In this document: positions 9,967 to 20,741 of the stretch, in pieces
Layout: the number at the start of each line of letters is the position of its first letter
How positions within the stretch are numbered: position 1 is the first letter of the stretch
The notes under the pieces: model-generated
What the model was told of the DNA's origin: nothing
Databases searched by the model: none
Seen by the model: only the letters and a program-made list of their open reading frames with translations
Program-made: the position numbers and the translations under genes
Assembly: GCF_027244095.1 (NCBI RefSeq)
Contig: NC_069657.1
Coordinates: 242,026,674 to 242,090,673, forward strand
From: Hemicordylus capensis
Lineage: Eukaryota; Chordata; Lepidosauria; Squamata; Cordylidae
Length of the DNA stretch: 64,000 nucleotides
Direction of reading: 5' to 3'

Positions 9967-10245
9967 TGGTAAAGTAAAGTGTGCCGTCAAGACAGTGTAG
10001 ACTCCTGGCAACCACAGAGCCCTGTGGTTGTCTTTGGTAGAATACAGGAGGGGTTTACCATTGCCTCCTCCCGTGCAGTATGAGATGATGCCTTTCAGCA
10101 TCGTCCTATATCGCTGCTGCCTGATATAGGTGTTTCCCATAGTTTGGGAAACATAAAGATGTTTCCCATGCATACCAGGGGGATTTGAGCCAGCAACCTC
10201 TGGCTTGCTAGTCAAGTCATTTCCCGCTGCACCATTAGGTAGCTG
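9967..10245 (-). mobile_element. Sauria-type SINE
   Basis: Minus-strand copy. The tail with GTAAAGTAAAGTGTGCCG is at the left and the tRNA-like head, ending in the CACCATTAGGTAG complement of CTAATGG, is at the right. The internal CCTCCTGTATTCTACC block is intact. A small duplication of GTTTCCCAT lies near the head. Confidence 0.88.
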
Positions 10246-12066
10246 GTGTTTAATGATGGAAGAAGACTATATGTAGTGTAGTGTAATATGCAAAGACACA
10301 CTAGCACTGCTATTTAGGAATAAGCTGTTTTTTGTGTGATAAAACTGCTGCTTGCTGTCTGATGAGATGGAAGTTATTTTGCTCACAGAGTTCCTGCCAG
10401 ACACATCTGTTCAAAGCTCTTTTTACTTTGCGTTCCAGGATTTTATTTTCTCTAGGGTATTGTTTTTTCTCCATGTGTGTTCATTCCAAGATGAAGGATA
10501 AGTCATGCGACCATAGCCTAGAGATGGCAGAGCCAGTGCTCTTACTTGCTAGATATTCATTTAGCCCTGGGGTTCTCTCTCCCTCTCTAGCACAAATGCT
10601 GCAACCTGATCTTCATGTGCTAATATTTTACACATCCCCACAAAGAAATAGTCTGTGGGAAATGGAATGCAGAGATGGTTGTAGCTCCTTAGTAAAACAA
10701 AGAGCACAATCTTTGGTACTTATTAGTTTAGTGTTAAATTAGAAAATATTTTTTGCAACTGGATTTTTGATGCAGCCATTTCAAAGGGAAACAATACACA
10801 AAATGTCAATGATAGACACAAGCTACATAATATACTACAGGAAAGCCTCACTTTCAGTTGAGTCCTGAAAACTATGCCTTAAGTCCAAACGTGTTAGCTC
10901 AGAACTGAAAAAGCAGAGAAGCTGACTCATTGCCAAACATCGTCACAATCCAGAGCAGCTCTCAGCCTTTGTTATGCAGCTTACTATGTTTTCAGGCTGC
11001 TGTCAAACTGGTATGGCCTATTCTTAGTTCCTTGCAATCCTTGCTCTGGGGCATCAGGAAAAACAAATCACACTGGCTGGCTTTAACACTTGGTGAGTCC
11101 TAAAAATATACCAGCATAAGGAATGTTGTGCCAGTACATCACCAGAGTTTCACTGTAATGCTAGTTCCAACACCGCCAGTGCTGTTTGGATGTGAATTGG
11201 CATCAGGAATCAGGCTGGGAATGGGTATCAAGAGCATGTTGGGGGAGCAGTGGGACAAGCTAATATTCTAAGCAAACTTGGACCGCCATCCCTAATCTGG
11301 CAACAGTACAACATTAAACTATCTGAAAAGATAATATACAGTAAACATACTCCCACTGATGTCTATGGCGCATAAAGACCCACTCTTCCTACACAGCCAT
11401 AATGCAGAAGAGGATATAAACTTACTAGGCATCTAACCATGGCACAGCGTTCAAAAAATCATATCTCATATATCAGAAGAAACTTCAGTCATGAGCAGAC
11501 CAAGTAGTCAGCCAGCCAGCCTAGGGAGGACTTTTAAAGAGGCCTTTAAAGAAACAAAGTGGACTGGTCGCCAGGGGGCTTTACAGACAGGGCTGTTACT
11601 CCAAATCCCCTCCGGATGAGAGTGTGTGTGCGTTCACACACCAGCCAAACCTCACCCGAAGTCCCTTCAGGATCCTAGGAAGCACTCCACACACAAATTG
11701 GGCTTTGTCTTCCAAATTCTAGCTCATCTCAATGTATTTCTGGGTTTTTAAAACGCTGGTTTTAAGAGAGTTATTCTGAAAACACCAGAGCAAATAGGGA
11801 GAGGCACTGACGTAGAATCATTAGCATGATAAGAGGGTTACACTCTTTTAGGAATGCAGATATAGGCTTTAGAAATCTCTCTCCCCCACACCCTTTGCGC
11901 AAGAACCCAAGTGGAAAAATAAATTTAAAAATCCTTTCATGAACAGGACAGAAACATTATTTCATGAATGGAAAGGGGCTGTAAAAAATCAACAAATCGT
12001 TGCACTGCAATCTGAACCGTCCTCACCACACTGCACTGCAACGCAGAAACAATGGGGGCAAGCCTC
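10246..12066. other. Gene-free stretch
   Basis: No gene is supported. A frame of 136 codons on the plus strand (10332-10742) has no recognisable domain or coding bias. Positions 11570-11760 (GGGCTTTACAGACAGGGCT and AACGCTGGTTTTAAGAG) resemble sequence near 22860-23405 and may be pieces of one DNA-transposon family, without ends I can fix. Confidence 0.45.
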
Positions 12067-12287
12067 CTACAAGGGAAAAATACAGCTACTTTCCTACAAC
12101 GCATATACAATGTTATAGGACTACAACACAGCAATAAAACCCAAAACAAGGCACCTGAAATAGGAATGGCACCTTGCTGACAGTGCGGTGACCATGATGT
12201 CAAAACACGGGGAATACGGAAGCACACTTAGGGGACACGCTAAAACTGTAACAACAAAACTGTTACAGCGTGTAATCTGGTAAATGC
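12067..12287 (-). mobile_element. MITE of the CCWGG-duplicating family, partial copy
   Basis: Shares GGAATGGCACCTTGCTG, CCTACAACGCATA-like and GAAGCACACTTAG blocks with the copy at 16778. It ends GTAATCTGGTAAATGC followed by CCAGG (12288-12292), the usual 5-bp target. The other end is not recognisable, so the left limit is only where similarity fades. Confidence 0.65.
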
Positions 12288-12696
12288 CCAGGAGAACCAA
12301 TTAGGCGGCTGCTGCTGCTGGGAGAGGGCAAGACTAGCAGCACGAAGTAAAGTTAACCCCTTTTATTTTTTTTACTCTGCTGCTGCCGAGGAACCGCCGA
12401 CCTGGATCCAAATTAACAGGGGATGCAACTCCACCCTTGCACCCCACCCTGGATCTGCCTCTGATCATGTGGTTGGAATGTAGGCAGGGTAGCATGGAGG
12501 AGGTCAATGGATACCAAAGATATTATTGGGCCCATAAAAAGCAGCCCCAGGCAATCAACTAAATGATCCTGGATAAGTGTAGGTGAGTGACATGTATCCA
12601 GTCAGGAGGCTCAAGCCGATATCAACATGCTCAGCCTCTTTGCAGTCCACAAGACCCTCTGGGCATCTCTTCCTCTACTTGGGGCAAAACCAGGTT
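12288..12696. other. Gene-free stretch
   Basis: No gene. Contains CTGCTGCTG-rich and T-rich patches between two transposable elements. Confidence 0.4.
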
Positions 12697-13485
12697 GCTA
12701 CATGGGGTGGATTAGGCTTTTTGCTGCCCATAGGCAAAACCCACCCTTTTACCATTAAAAAAAATGCGGCTATGCAGTGGCAGCAGTAGCTGAGGGGAGG
12801 AGAAAGTTTCCCCTTTTGCCCTGTAAGAATGCCGCTGCCGGCGGCGGGATGGGGTGCCGTGGCAGAGGCTGAAGGCAGGCAGGGAGGGAGGTTGAGTGGA
12901 TGGTTAGGAGGGGAGAGTACCCCTTGCAACCTTTGGAAAGGTCATTGAGTGGCATGATGGGGGAGCAGTGAGCTCCTTCCAGCTCCCCTCCTCCCAAGGG
13001 ACTGTACGGCCTCTCTGCTGTGCAGCCCGTTTTCAGCCTTCCTCTGCACGTGGAGGAAGGCCGAAAATGGGCTGCACACAGAGAGTCCGTGCAGTCCCTT
13101 GGGAGGAGGGGAGCTGGAAGGAACTCACCGCCCCCTCATCCCACCGCACAGCAGCCTTTTCAAAAGGTAAAAGAAGGAACCCCTAGCCCCCCTCCCTCCC
13201 TGCAGCCACTGCCGCTGTGCCCCACTCCATTGCTGGCAGAAGTGTTCTTTACAGGGCAAAAGCGGGGACTTTTCCCTTGCCCCCCTCTACAGCAGCTACT
13301 GCCGCTGCTGCACAGCGGTGGTTTAAAAAAAAAAGATAAAAGGGCAGTGCGACTTTCTCCTAGCCTCTCCCCTCAATGCAGCCACTTCCGCCCCCAGAGA
13401 GGAGCAGCAAAATTTGAGGAGTGGCAAAATTTGCCACTCCTCACATTTTGCCACCATAGGCAAATGCCTACTCCGCCTCTCCGTT
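12697..13485. mobile_element. Large fold-back (palindromic) DNA element
   Basis: The whole segment is one imperfect inverted repeat centred near 13050. The inner arms (12967-13047 and 13053-13133) match almost base for base, with TTCCAGCTCCCCTCCTCCCA and its complement. The outer arms share TTTTGCCCTGTAA with TTACAGGGCAAAA, and GCATTTTTT-rich ends. The tips (GGATTAGGC..CATAGGCAAAA and the complement of TTTTGCCACCATAGGC..CCTACTCC) look like terminal repeats. No protein is encoded. Confidence 0.75.
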
Positions 13486-15621
13486 AAATCGCCTCTCCGT
13501 TAATGCCTACTCCATTATTTAGCCACTGTAGCTACAGACAACCTTGCTACCAAAATCGACAGAAATAGCCAGTACAGAACAGGTTCTAGGACTCTGTGTC
13601 CTCTTTCATTGAAAGCCATATCGGTGCCTGCAAGCAAAACATATGCAATACCACCTTGGATGCCTCCATCTTAGATGTGCAAAAGCAAGATCTAAGCTTT
13701 TAAACAAAGTTCTTAAACAAAAAGTGGATGTCTCTTATGTGATTTATTTTACTTTGAAACTAAAGCATAGAGACTGGCCCCTCTCTATGGTTTGTCACCT
13801 TGCAAAATGCCACTCAGGGGCAGCCCGAGATCTGTTGGTGCCTGATGCAAGGCACTAAATGCTCCTCTTCTCTCTCTCTCTCCCCTCCCCCCACTGCCAG
13901 GGCACACCTCTCTCTTTCACCTCCCCTTCCCTCGCTGCAGCAGGTGCATGCTCTGCAGAGGCACCATCTGTCCACCACTACCACCACCACCGCAGCAGTC
14001 AGCTCTTCCAAAAGAGGAAGCAGAAGAGAGCAGAGTCATGGGGAAATGCTCTGGCCCATCAGGCTCCTCTCCTCCACTTCTTCTGGAAAGAGGAGCCTGT
14101 ATAAGTAGGAGGCACTGTGGCAGGACCGGGTGCATGGCATCCATGCAAGGGCAGGGAGAGAAAGATGGCAGGAGCAGGCAGGTAAGCTTGGCTCATGATT
14201 TTTGAAAGTTACTAATTTTCTATATAAAGCATCTGAACCAAGCCAGTGCAGAGATGACTCAGGCTTCAGTTTAGTTACTAGTGTTCTCCTGTACAGAGAA
14301 CTGCCTGTTCAAAAGGCAACACTGTCCATATCCCCTTATTCATTTCAAGGCAAATGGGATATCCACTCTTTTCCTCCTCAACCTGGGGGGAAAAATCAGG
14401 TGGAACAAGGGACATTTTTTAGTGCTGAAGTTAATGTGGCTGCTGTTTGAAAAGATAAAGACACGCCAAGGCAAGAACTGGTAGTTTAGTAATTATTTAG
14501 GGCAGCATAGCTATAGTCCTACTGGCTTGGAAGAGTGGTGATATGATAATCTAAATCTAAAGGATCATGACACAGAATTCTCTGTAACAGTGTAAGTAAA
14601 AATAGTGCAAAAGGAAGTCAGACTAATATTTTTGCTCCCCCTATGTTGGTCAAAGACTGTGATAAAGACTGCTCCTCTAGTGTTATTTGGGAGACAATAG
14701 GTGCTCTCCAAAACCACCTAAGGTGGCTTCCTTTAACTGAAGTTACCATACTCCAATTTAAATAAAGCTGTTCTTCCCCTTGAACTGGACTTCCTGGGAA
14801 CATGCTGGCTTGCGCAAATAATGTTTTTGAACAATGTTAACAACAACAACAAAAAAGTCTCTTCCCCTCTGCTTCAGTTCCTCTCCAGTAACTTCTGTAA
14901 TCTCATCAGTATTCCACCCCACCCAGTCTCCATAACCGCAGAAATTGGGGCTCAGCTATGGTTGCTCAGATCGCACATTATGTTTACCCACAAGGACTGC
15001 TTGTGAGAACTACCTTCTGCCAGCCAACCTTACAAGCAGTGGACTTGTAGCCTGGAGACCTTACTGAAACGGCAGCAAGGGCTACTCCAGCGGGGGGCAG
15101 GAGGTCAAGAGCCTCCTCCGGAAAGTGGCTTGAACCCCAATCAGCACCCCATTTCTGTTTCATGTGGGACACACCTTGCTGTCCCACCCATAAATGCACT
15201 CTGCCCCTCAATTTTTCCCCTGGGGTTGCCACCGAATTGCTGGCCTATGCATATTTACTAAGTGAAATCAGTGGGACTTCCAATACAGGCATAAGATTTA
15301 GCTGCATTCACCACAATCTATTGCTTCAGATTAGGTTTATCAGCATGCCTCAGTGGGCTATTTGAAGTTAAGATTGCATCTCACGTAACATGTTCCTCCC
15401 CCAATGCCAACGTAAGGAATCACATATTGCTGTTGTAATTGAGGTAATTTTGTTCAAAGTCACCTTTACCGTGGGTTGTCTGGCATTGTTTACTATCTCC
15501 AGGGAGATAAAGTAGTATTACATAAAATGATGCCTGTCCTTAGCTTGATCTGTCTTACATGCTGTTTCAAAGAAGCTAGTTGGCGAGGTTAAACAAACAA
15601 AGTATTTGACTTAGATTTTGC
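13486..15621. other. Gene-free stretch
   Basis: No gene is supported. A CT-rich tract lies at 13865-13925 and a CCACCA run at 13975-13992. Both strands of this simple sequence give spurious frames of 60-100 codons. Nothing else is recognised. Confidence 0.45.
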
Positions 15622-15949
15622 AGGTGGCAGTTTAAAACCCTGATCATGTACCTAGGTCTTGGTCAAGTAACCATCTCTGGTAGCAAACTCCCATTACCAT
15701 ACCCAACTGTTGTCAATTTGGTTTACAGTTGTTTTTCTGGCCCTGAATCCTCTGTAAGAATTGTCAAGCATAATGAGAAATATTGACCTGCTGCTATGTA
15801 TCTTAATCCTCCACTCCTAAGTATGGGTTCCAACATGCCTCTGGCACCAGTAGCATAAGGTCTCCACAGTGTGAGATGTTGTTTTGTCTTATTTTGGCAG
15901 TGGAGCTGCTGGTATTTCCCATCCCAACCACCTTTGTGTTGTTGTAATT
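15622..15949 (+). repeat. Unclassified dispersed repeat, copy 1
   Basis: Matches the reverse complement of 28404-28754 along its whole length, for example GATCATGTACCTAGGTCT, CTGCTATGTATCTTAATCC and CACCTTTGTGTTGTTGTAAT. No coding region or end structure tells me its class. The two copies are about 90% alike by eye. Confidence 0.8.
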
Positions 15950-16062
15950 ACTAAATATTTGGCCGTTTGTGGCTGGTGACTGACATTTTATGGCATCATT
16001 TGTGGCTTTCTTTCTAATATGCTATTTAGAAGAGTTAATGCCGCTAGCATGAGTATAGAAGC
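15950..16062. other. Short spacer
   Basis: AT-rich, nothing recognised. Confidence 0.4.
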
Positions 16063-16400
16063 CACCTAATGGCGCAGTGGGGAAGTAATTTGCTTAGGGA
16101 GCAAGAGGTTGCTGGTTCAAATCCTCACTGGTGTCTTTCCCAGAATATGGGAAACTCCTATATCGGGCAGCAGCGATAGAGAAAGAGATGCTGAAAGGCA
16201 TCATTGTGAACCGCCCTGAGCCATATCGGAAAGGCGGTATATAAATCTAATAAAATAAATAATAAATAAATAAACCATCTCATACTGCATGGGAGATGGC
16301 AATAGTTAAACCCCTCCTGTATTCTAGCAAAAAAAAACCACATGGCTTTGTGGTCGCCAGGAGTTGACACTGACTCAAAGTCACAACTTTACCTTACCAT
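16063..16400 (+). mobile_element. Sauria-type SINE with a LINE-tail insertion
   Basis: Starts CCTAATGGCGCAGTGGGGAA and carries box B (GCTGGTTCAAATCC). After GGCATCAT the SINE is interrupted by about 70 bp (16205-16273) of the GAACCGCCCTGAGCC...GGCGGTATATAAAT type, with a TAAA/TAAATAAA tail. It then resumes at CATCTCATACTGCAT. The insert is the 3' tip of a LINE. Confidence 0.88.
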
Positions 16401-16454
16401 GATTATGCCAATTGCACTGAAGTGGTAAACAGAATCAAAGAAGTGGAGACAACT

Positions 16455-17130
16455 TTGTAAGCAGTCTTCTCCAATCCACTGCTTGATTCATGAAATCGAG
16501 AGCTAAAGCATCTCAACAGATGACTGTCTAGTCTCTTCCTGAAAACCTTCAGCAAGGGAGAGTCCACTCCCATCCCCTAGGTAACTGCTTCATTGCCAAA
16601 CCACTCTTAACTGTTAAGAAATTTTTCCTAATGTCCAACCAAATTTTTTACTCTCTTGTAACTGAAGTCGATTAGATCTAGTCCTGTTCTCTGGGGCATC
16701 AGGGACTAAGTCTTTGTTCTATGTGACTCTGAACTTCATGCTATCATGATGTTCCCCTTAGTCTTTTCTTCTCCAGGGCACTTTCCAGATTAAACCCTAC
16801 AACAGGGGGTAAAATGCTTCGGCTTGGCAAGATCCTATTGAAAACGATCTGCAGAATCTACAGATCCTACAGCAGGAAAATACAGCGACTTTTTTTTTGA
16901 GATGCACATGCAACGTTGGAGCACTATATCACAAAGATAAAATCCAAAAGAAGGCATCGGAAATGTGAATGGCACCTTGCTGTCAGCGCAGGGACTGCGA
17001 TGTCACGACACAGGAAGTACAGAAGCACACTTAGCAGATCTGTAATGACACTGTGGTAGGGTTTAACATGGAAATTGCCCCAGTTAAACCATTGCTTCCT
17101 CACAGGGCTTGTGATGCTTCGAAGGTTTCT
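16455..17130 (-). mobile_element. CR1/L3 LINE 3' region, interrupted by a MITE
   Basis: Positions 16455-16777 (CTAGTCTCTTCCTGAAAACC, TTAAGAAATTTTTCCTAATG, CTTTTCTTCTCCAGG) and 17061-17130 (CCAGTTAAACC..CTCACAGGGCTTG) are consecutive pieces of the CR1-type 3' region read in reverse. The MITE at 16778 landed in its TTCTCCAGG motif. Old and diverged. Confidence 0.7.
16778..17060 (-). mobile_element. MITE of the CCWGG-duplicating family, reverse copy
   Basis: Starts GCACTTTCCAGATTAAACC after CCAGG (16773-16777) and ends GGTTTAACATGGAAATTGC. The body holds AAATCCAAAAGAAGGCATC, AATGGCACCTTGCTGTCAGC and GACACAGGAAGTACAGAAGC, the complement of the 43537 copy. The downstream duplication is imperfect. 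Confidence 0.8.
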
Positions 17131-17489
17131 GCAGTTCCATAATCCATGTGTTAAGAATAGTCACTGGTGTCCTTTGACAGCTTGATGACATTTGCACAGA
17201 AGGTCGGATTGTGCCTTCAGTCAGGAACGATGCAGAACCATAAATGTATAGATTGTGTAATAAATATTATTCATTCCCAATAGTTCTCAAGGTCAGGCTT
17301 AATGATATACCATATTATGGATATACCATCAATATGTTATACCATCTTCCTCTAGTTTAACTTCAATAGTACAATAGAGATGTTTGAACTGAATAGTATT
17401 GGTTGTGAAGTAAAAATGTAAATCTAGCACCCTGGCACATATGTGTAGCCTGACCTGCGGAGATACCTCTCCAAATTCATACAGCTCCT
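17131..17489. other. Gene-free stretch
   Basis: Nothing recognised. AT-rich with a TATACCAT repeat near 17305-17345. Confidence 0.4.
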
Positions 17490-17935
17490 TTACAAGATTT
17501 CAGGAAAAAGAATACTGAATGGCACTGGGGTGCCAACCTACAGACAGCATTTGAAGTTATGAAAATCACACAAGAAGCCAGGCTGAAATGCTACGATGAA
17601 AGCAATGAAAACACACTCCAGGTTGACGCCTCTCAAGCAGCAGTTGGATCAGCACTGGTACAAGATGGGTGCCCAGGAGCTTATGAACTGCGAGCATAGG
17701 TGGGCAGAAATGGCTGACAGACCACAAGCCACTGGAGCATAACCTGGAAAAACCACTGATCTCTGCCCAACCAAGATGCCAGTACATTATTTTAAAGCTC
17801 CAGAAATACAACCTTGTGGTTATTTATAAACCTGGGGAAGTTATTCCTATAGCTGACTTATTGTCCCACACTTGTCTGAAGGCACAAGGGGGCATGGAAG
17901 ACGATCTGGAGAATGTGTGGAGTGTGCAGAGATGT
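17490..17935 (+). mobile_element. Gypsy-type LTR retrotransposon fossil, RNase H region
   Basis: The plus strand resembles the polymerase RNase H part of Gypsy elements, with a QVDASQAAVGSALVQDG-type motif followed by a TDHKPLE-type motif. No LTRs are found around it, so it is a short isolated fragment. It is broken and diverged, which suggests an old insertion. Confidence 0.75.
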
Positions 17936-18557
17936 TTTTTTAATCTACCGGCATCTTCAAACAAAGCTGCTGAGGTCAAGCATTTTTCCACAGTAGTTTT
18001 GTTTTGTTTTGTTTAGCAGTGATTACCTAATATTTCTAAAATACAATGCTTGTTTAAAGCATTTCACCCCTTTTGTTTTTAATGCTCCCGTACAGCACTT
18101 GAAATTTCCTCTGGCCTCTTTATTACACTGCACATTTTCACTCTTCTCTTACGGCAAATTGTCCATTTAATTATCTTAATGAGCAGTTCTCTTTCCACAC
18201 TAATGAATTAGCATTTATAATCACTGCATTTTTATTCCGGTTATGAATATTTCATACCAGAAGCTCTATATATAGCTTAATACAACTCAGCAAGTTGCTA
18301 AATAATTTGCAGAAGTGATTTTCCTTCTTTTTGTGACCATTTCATTTATCTGTTGTAAGACTCTGAACAGCCAAGTATGGGATAATTTTAGTTTTTATAT
18401 TTTACATATTTTCATATCACTTGTATAATATTTTATATCAAAATCCTGGCTAAGTAGACTTTGGTTTAATGTCCATTTGACATTTCTTTTTGTTTGTTTG
18501 TTACCTTGCAACATAACTCCTTTTCATTAATATATTGTTATACTAAGCAGTGGTAGG
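17936..18557. other. Gene-free AT-rich stretch
   Basis: Nothing recognised apart from short GTTTT and TTTG runs. Confidence 0.4.
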
Positions 18558-18806
18558 CACAGTGGGGAAGTGACTTGACTAGCAAGCCAGAGGTTGCCGG
18601 TTCGAATCCGCACTGGTATGTTACCCAGACTATGGGAAATTCCTATATTGGGCAGCAGCAATATAGGAAGATGCTGAAAGGCATCGTCTCATACTGCATG
18701 AGAGGAGGCAATGGTAACCCCCTCCTGTATTCTACCAAAAGAAAACCACAGGGCTCTGTGGTTGCTATGAGTCGGCACCAACTCGATGGCACACTTTACC
18801 TTTAAG
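18558..18806 (+). mobile_element. Sauria-type SINE
   Basis: Full-length plus-strand copy. It has GCACAGTGGGGAAGTGACTT, box B GGTTCGAATCC, the CAGACTATGGGAAAT body, CCTCCTGTATTCTACC and a tail ending GGCACACTTTACCTTTA. One of the better preserved copies in the window. Confidence 0.92.
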
Positions 18807-19404
18807 CCGTGGTATACATGTTCAGAGAACAATTTTATGTATCAGGTTTGAAAACAAGTTCAATCCTGGCATGTGTTTTCAAAAGGAACAGGCAACACAT
18901 TGCAAAATACAACATAAAGCAGAGGAAACAATGGAAATGGCACATAGACAGGAACTTGGTGCCAGGAAGAAATTGGCTTCTGCTTGAATTAAGCAGCAGT
19001 ATCATGCAAAGCTGAAAACCCAGCAAACATGCCCCCACTGAATCTTGTGTATTCTTTATGAAGCCAGAGTTCCCAACACAGCAAAAGGATCCTACAAATT
19101 AAAAAGTATTTGAGGCTAGAGAGTTGTTATATCATGGCAACACACAATGCAAACAAGGACAAGGCCAAAGACAGTTATGCAGATCTGGCACAGCATCACC
19201 GTTTTGTTCTGCAGTTCCTCTGAACAGCCAATGACACACACACATCCTTACCAAGTGCATTACCTAGAATTTACCCTTTGCATTGCATTGCATCAAAACT
19301 TAAAGTTTTCTCACATTTGGGACTTTGCACCTTTTATAAAATTCTGTCCCCCAGGCACAGACATGCTGTTGCTGTTGTAAGAGATTGGTGGCATAAGCTT
19401 CCTG
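18807..19404. other. Gene-free stretch
   Basis: Nothing recognised. Short frames on both strands lack domains. Confidence 0.4.
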
Positions 19405-19675
19405 CTAACTTGGCAAAGAGGCACCTTTTACTGTGGTGATTCTCTTTATTTAGCAGGGGGAGAGTAAATGGCCCTGTCTACCCCCAGCACAGTACTCCCA
19501 GTGACTGTTGCTGGTGTCTATCTTATGTTTCTTTTAGATTGTGAGCCCTTTGGGGACAGGGATCCATCTTATTTATTTATTATTTCTCTATGTAAACCGC
19601 CCTGAGCCATTTTTGGAGGGGCGGTATAGAAATCAAATTAATTATTAATTATTATTATTATTATTATTATTATTT
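19405..19675 (+). mobile_element. LINE 3' end repeat with (ATT)n tail
   Basis: Carries the conserved blocks GGCAAAGAGGCACCTTTTA, GATTCTCTTTATTTAGCAG, TTGTGAGCCCTTTGGGGA and ACCGCCCTGAGCC, then a GGCGGTATAGAAAT tip and an ATT repeat. Other copies are at 25950, 41640, 44985, 53500 and 62425. It looks like the 3' untranslated end of a LINE (L2 or CR1-like); the parent family is uncertain. Confidence 0.75.
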
Positions 19676-20460
19676 TGAATAATCCTTGTATGCAACTATT
19701 GTGGGGGAAGTCTAGACCTGCAATGGCCTGCCATGGATACTCTTGGAAACTGCGTCTTTTCTGTGCGAGCTTGCCACAGGACCATCCCTCTGACTACCTG
19801 AGAGCCTAGACTCCTGAACCTTAAGACTGTCACCTTGAGTTAGCCATTCCATACATGGGCTTGTTGTGGGCTAAACCCTGAACCTGACTTCCAGAGCTCC
19901 CCTTCGTAGTGTCACAGATCTTGATGCTGTGTTGGCAGTATGCTTTATCTTTTCCCCCTCACTTTGGCAGAATCTTTGCACGGGACCCCAGATCTTCGCT
20001 TGATGAGGAGATATATGTGCCTGCCGAAAACGTATATTTTATCTCAACTTAGACTTTTCCTCTCCCAAAGAAGTGAACATCTATGATATGAGACTAGGTT
20101 AAACCAAGGATTGTTCAGGCAAGTAAAAGAAGATGGGATTTGTTTCTCTTTTATTTGCCAGTTAACCAAAAGCAAAGCTCAAATATCGACAGGCAGTCAA
20201 GGCAAAGAATTTCATTAGAGGGTTTCAGTTTCACAGGTGCACAGCAGTAGCAATAGCAAGAACAAAGAAGACAATAATCAAGAGATGTTCAGGATGCAAC
20301 AAAAGCAATCTAAAAATTAAAAAGTTTTCCCCCATGTATTTTCCCATGTATCTTACCGTTTTATCCATCCCCATGCAGCAGGACTTGCTATGTTTGGTTT
20401 GCATGCAGATGTTCGGCCCCATACTATTCTTCCTGACTCATACACAGCCAACTCTGAGTG
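19676..20460. other. Gene-free stretch
   Basis: Nothing recognised with confidence. Confidence 0.4.
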
Positions 20461-20741
20461 TATTTGATGATGTGTCTAGTGTGTTTACAAAACTGAGTCA
20501 TTGCCTGTCAGTGATTGAAGACCACTGTAGAGTAAGAGGGCATCCTTGGTTGGCAGAATATTAAAATAGGATTTTTGTTTCCTTGCAAAAAGTTAAAGTC
20601 CTGCATCATTCGCATGCATAGCTGTGCTACCTCTGTCATACATGATACCACAAACCTCTGCAAGATGTGGAGATCTTGGTCTTCAATCACTGATGGGCAC
20701 TGACTCAGTTTTGTAAACACACAGGACATATCATCAAATAC
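20461..20741. repeat. Inverted duplication inside a transposon protein remnant
   Basis: Positions 20461-20524 and 20678-20741 are reverse complements with few differences (TTTGATGATRTGTC, GTGTTTACAAAACTGAGTCA, CAGTGATTGAAGACC). Both arms encode the same peptide, FTKLSxC..SVIED, one on each strand. The right arm belongs to the continuous coding remnant; the left arm is the flipped copy. Confidence 0.8.
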
